Origin: an uncultured Prevotella sp.
GTDB taxonomy: Bacteria > Bacteroidota > Bacteroidia > Bacteroidales > Bacteroidaceae
Assembly (NCBI GenBank): GCA_937916405.1
Contig: CALFUF010000055.1
Coordinates: 1 to 7,493 of the forward strand
DNA: 7,493 nucleotides
Direction of reading: 5' to 3'
A program made the translations under genes and the position numbers. The notes below the pieces were generated by a model. It did not search any database, was not told the DNA's origin, and saw only the letters and a list, made by a program, of their open reading frames with translations. Positions 7,492 to 7,493 of this stretch are shown piece by piece (positions within the stretch are counted from its first letter, which is position 1; each line of letters begins with the position of its first letter).

Positions 7492-7493
7492 GG

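Noticed and set aside
7445..7493. Possible integron attC-like site (GTTAGGC matches GTTRRRY)
   Set aside because: A seven-base degenerate match is weak, no paired RYYYAAC core is seen at the right spacing, and the window ends before a full site could be judged.
1..7493. CRISPR array, tRNA, rRNA or insertion sequence
   Set aside because: I see no regularly spaced repeats, no tRNA-like cloverleaf or CCA end, no rRNA sequence and no transposase frame anywhere in the window.

Overview
The window looks like part of a polysaccharide utilisation locus (PUL) from a Bacteroidota bacterium, most likely a Prevotella-like gut or rumen species. The reasons are an adjacent SusC/SusD pair, signal-peptidase-II lipoproteins with acidic residues after the lipid cysteine, A/T-rich leaders with weak Shine-Dalgarno sequences, and moderate GC with strong use of CGT and GGT codons. 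The genus is inferred from style, not from a marker gene.

Layout, all on the + strand. Positions 3-152 hold the last 49 codons of a medium-chain (zinc alcohol dehydrogenase type) dehydrogenase/reductase that starts outside the window. Positions 153-243 are a short A/T-rich gap with a perfect 14-bp palindrome at 215-228, a bulged near-palindrome just upstream, and a weak Bacteroidota-type promoter candidate. Three genes follow with gaps of 28 and 24 nt: a 498-residue lipoprotein with a fibronectin-III-like module and a right-handed beta-helix-like module (244-1740), a 1112-residue SusC/RagA-type TonB-dependent transporter (1769-5107), and an unusually long 744-residue SusD/RagB-type lipoprotein (5132-7366). 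A strong rho-independent terminator (7389-7420) closes the unit. The last 68 nt hold two small hairpins and a short direct repeat, with no gene visible.

How they would work together: the SusC barrel and the SusD lid form the outer-membrane complex that binds glycan fragments and imports them with TonB energy. The first-gene lipoprotein is probably surface exposed and would bind, or less likely process, the same glycan. The SusC protein lacks the N-terminal STN signalling domain, so ECF-sigma/anti-sigma control through the transporter is unlikely. A hybrid two-component or SusR-type regulator elsewhere is more plausible. The substrate cannot be read from this window. The DUF4957/DUF5123-like lipoprotein and the large SusD recall pectin-type loci, but that is only a lead.

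I see no wholly new system. The points most worth a second look are the beta-helix lipoprotein placed first in the operon, with its asparagine/cysteine ladder; the enlarged C-terminal part of the SusD; a 12-residue insertion in an acidic loop of the SusC; the palindrome in the leader; and the hairpin-rich 3' edge.
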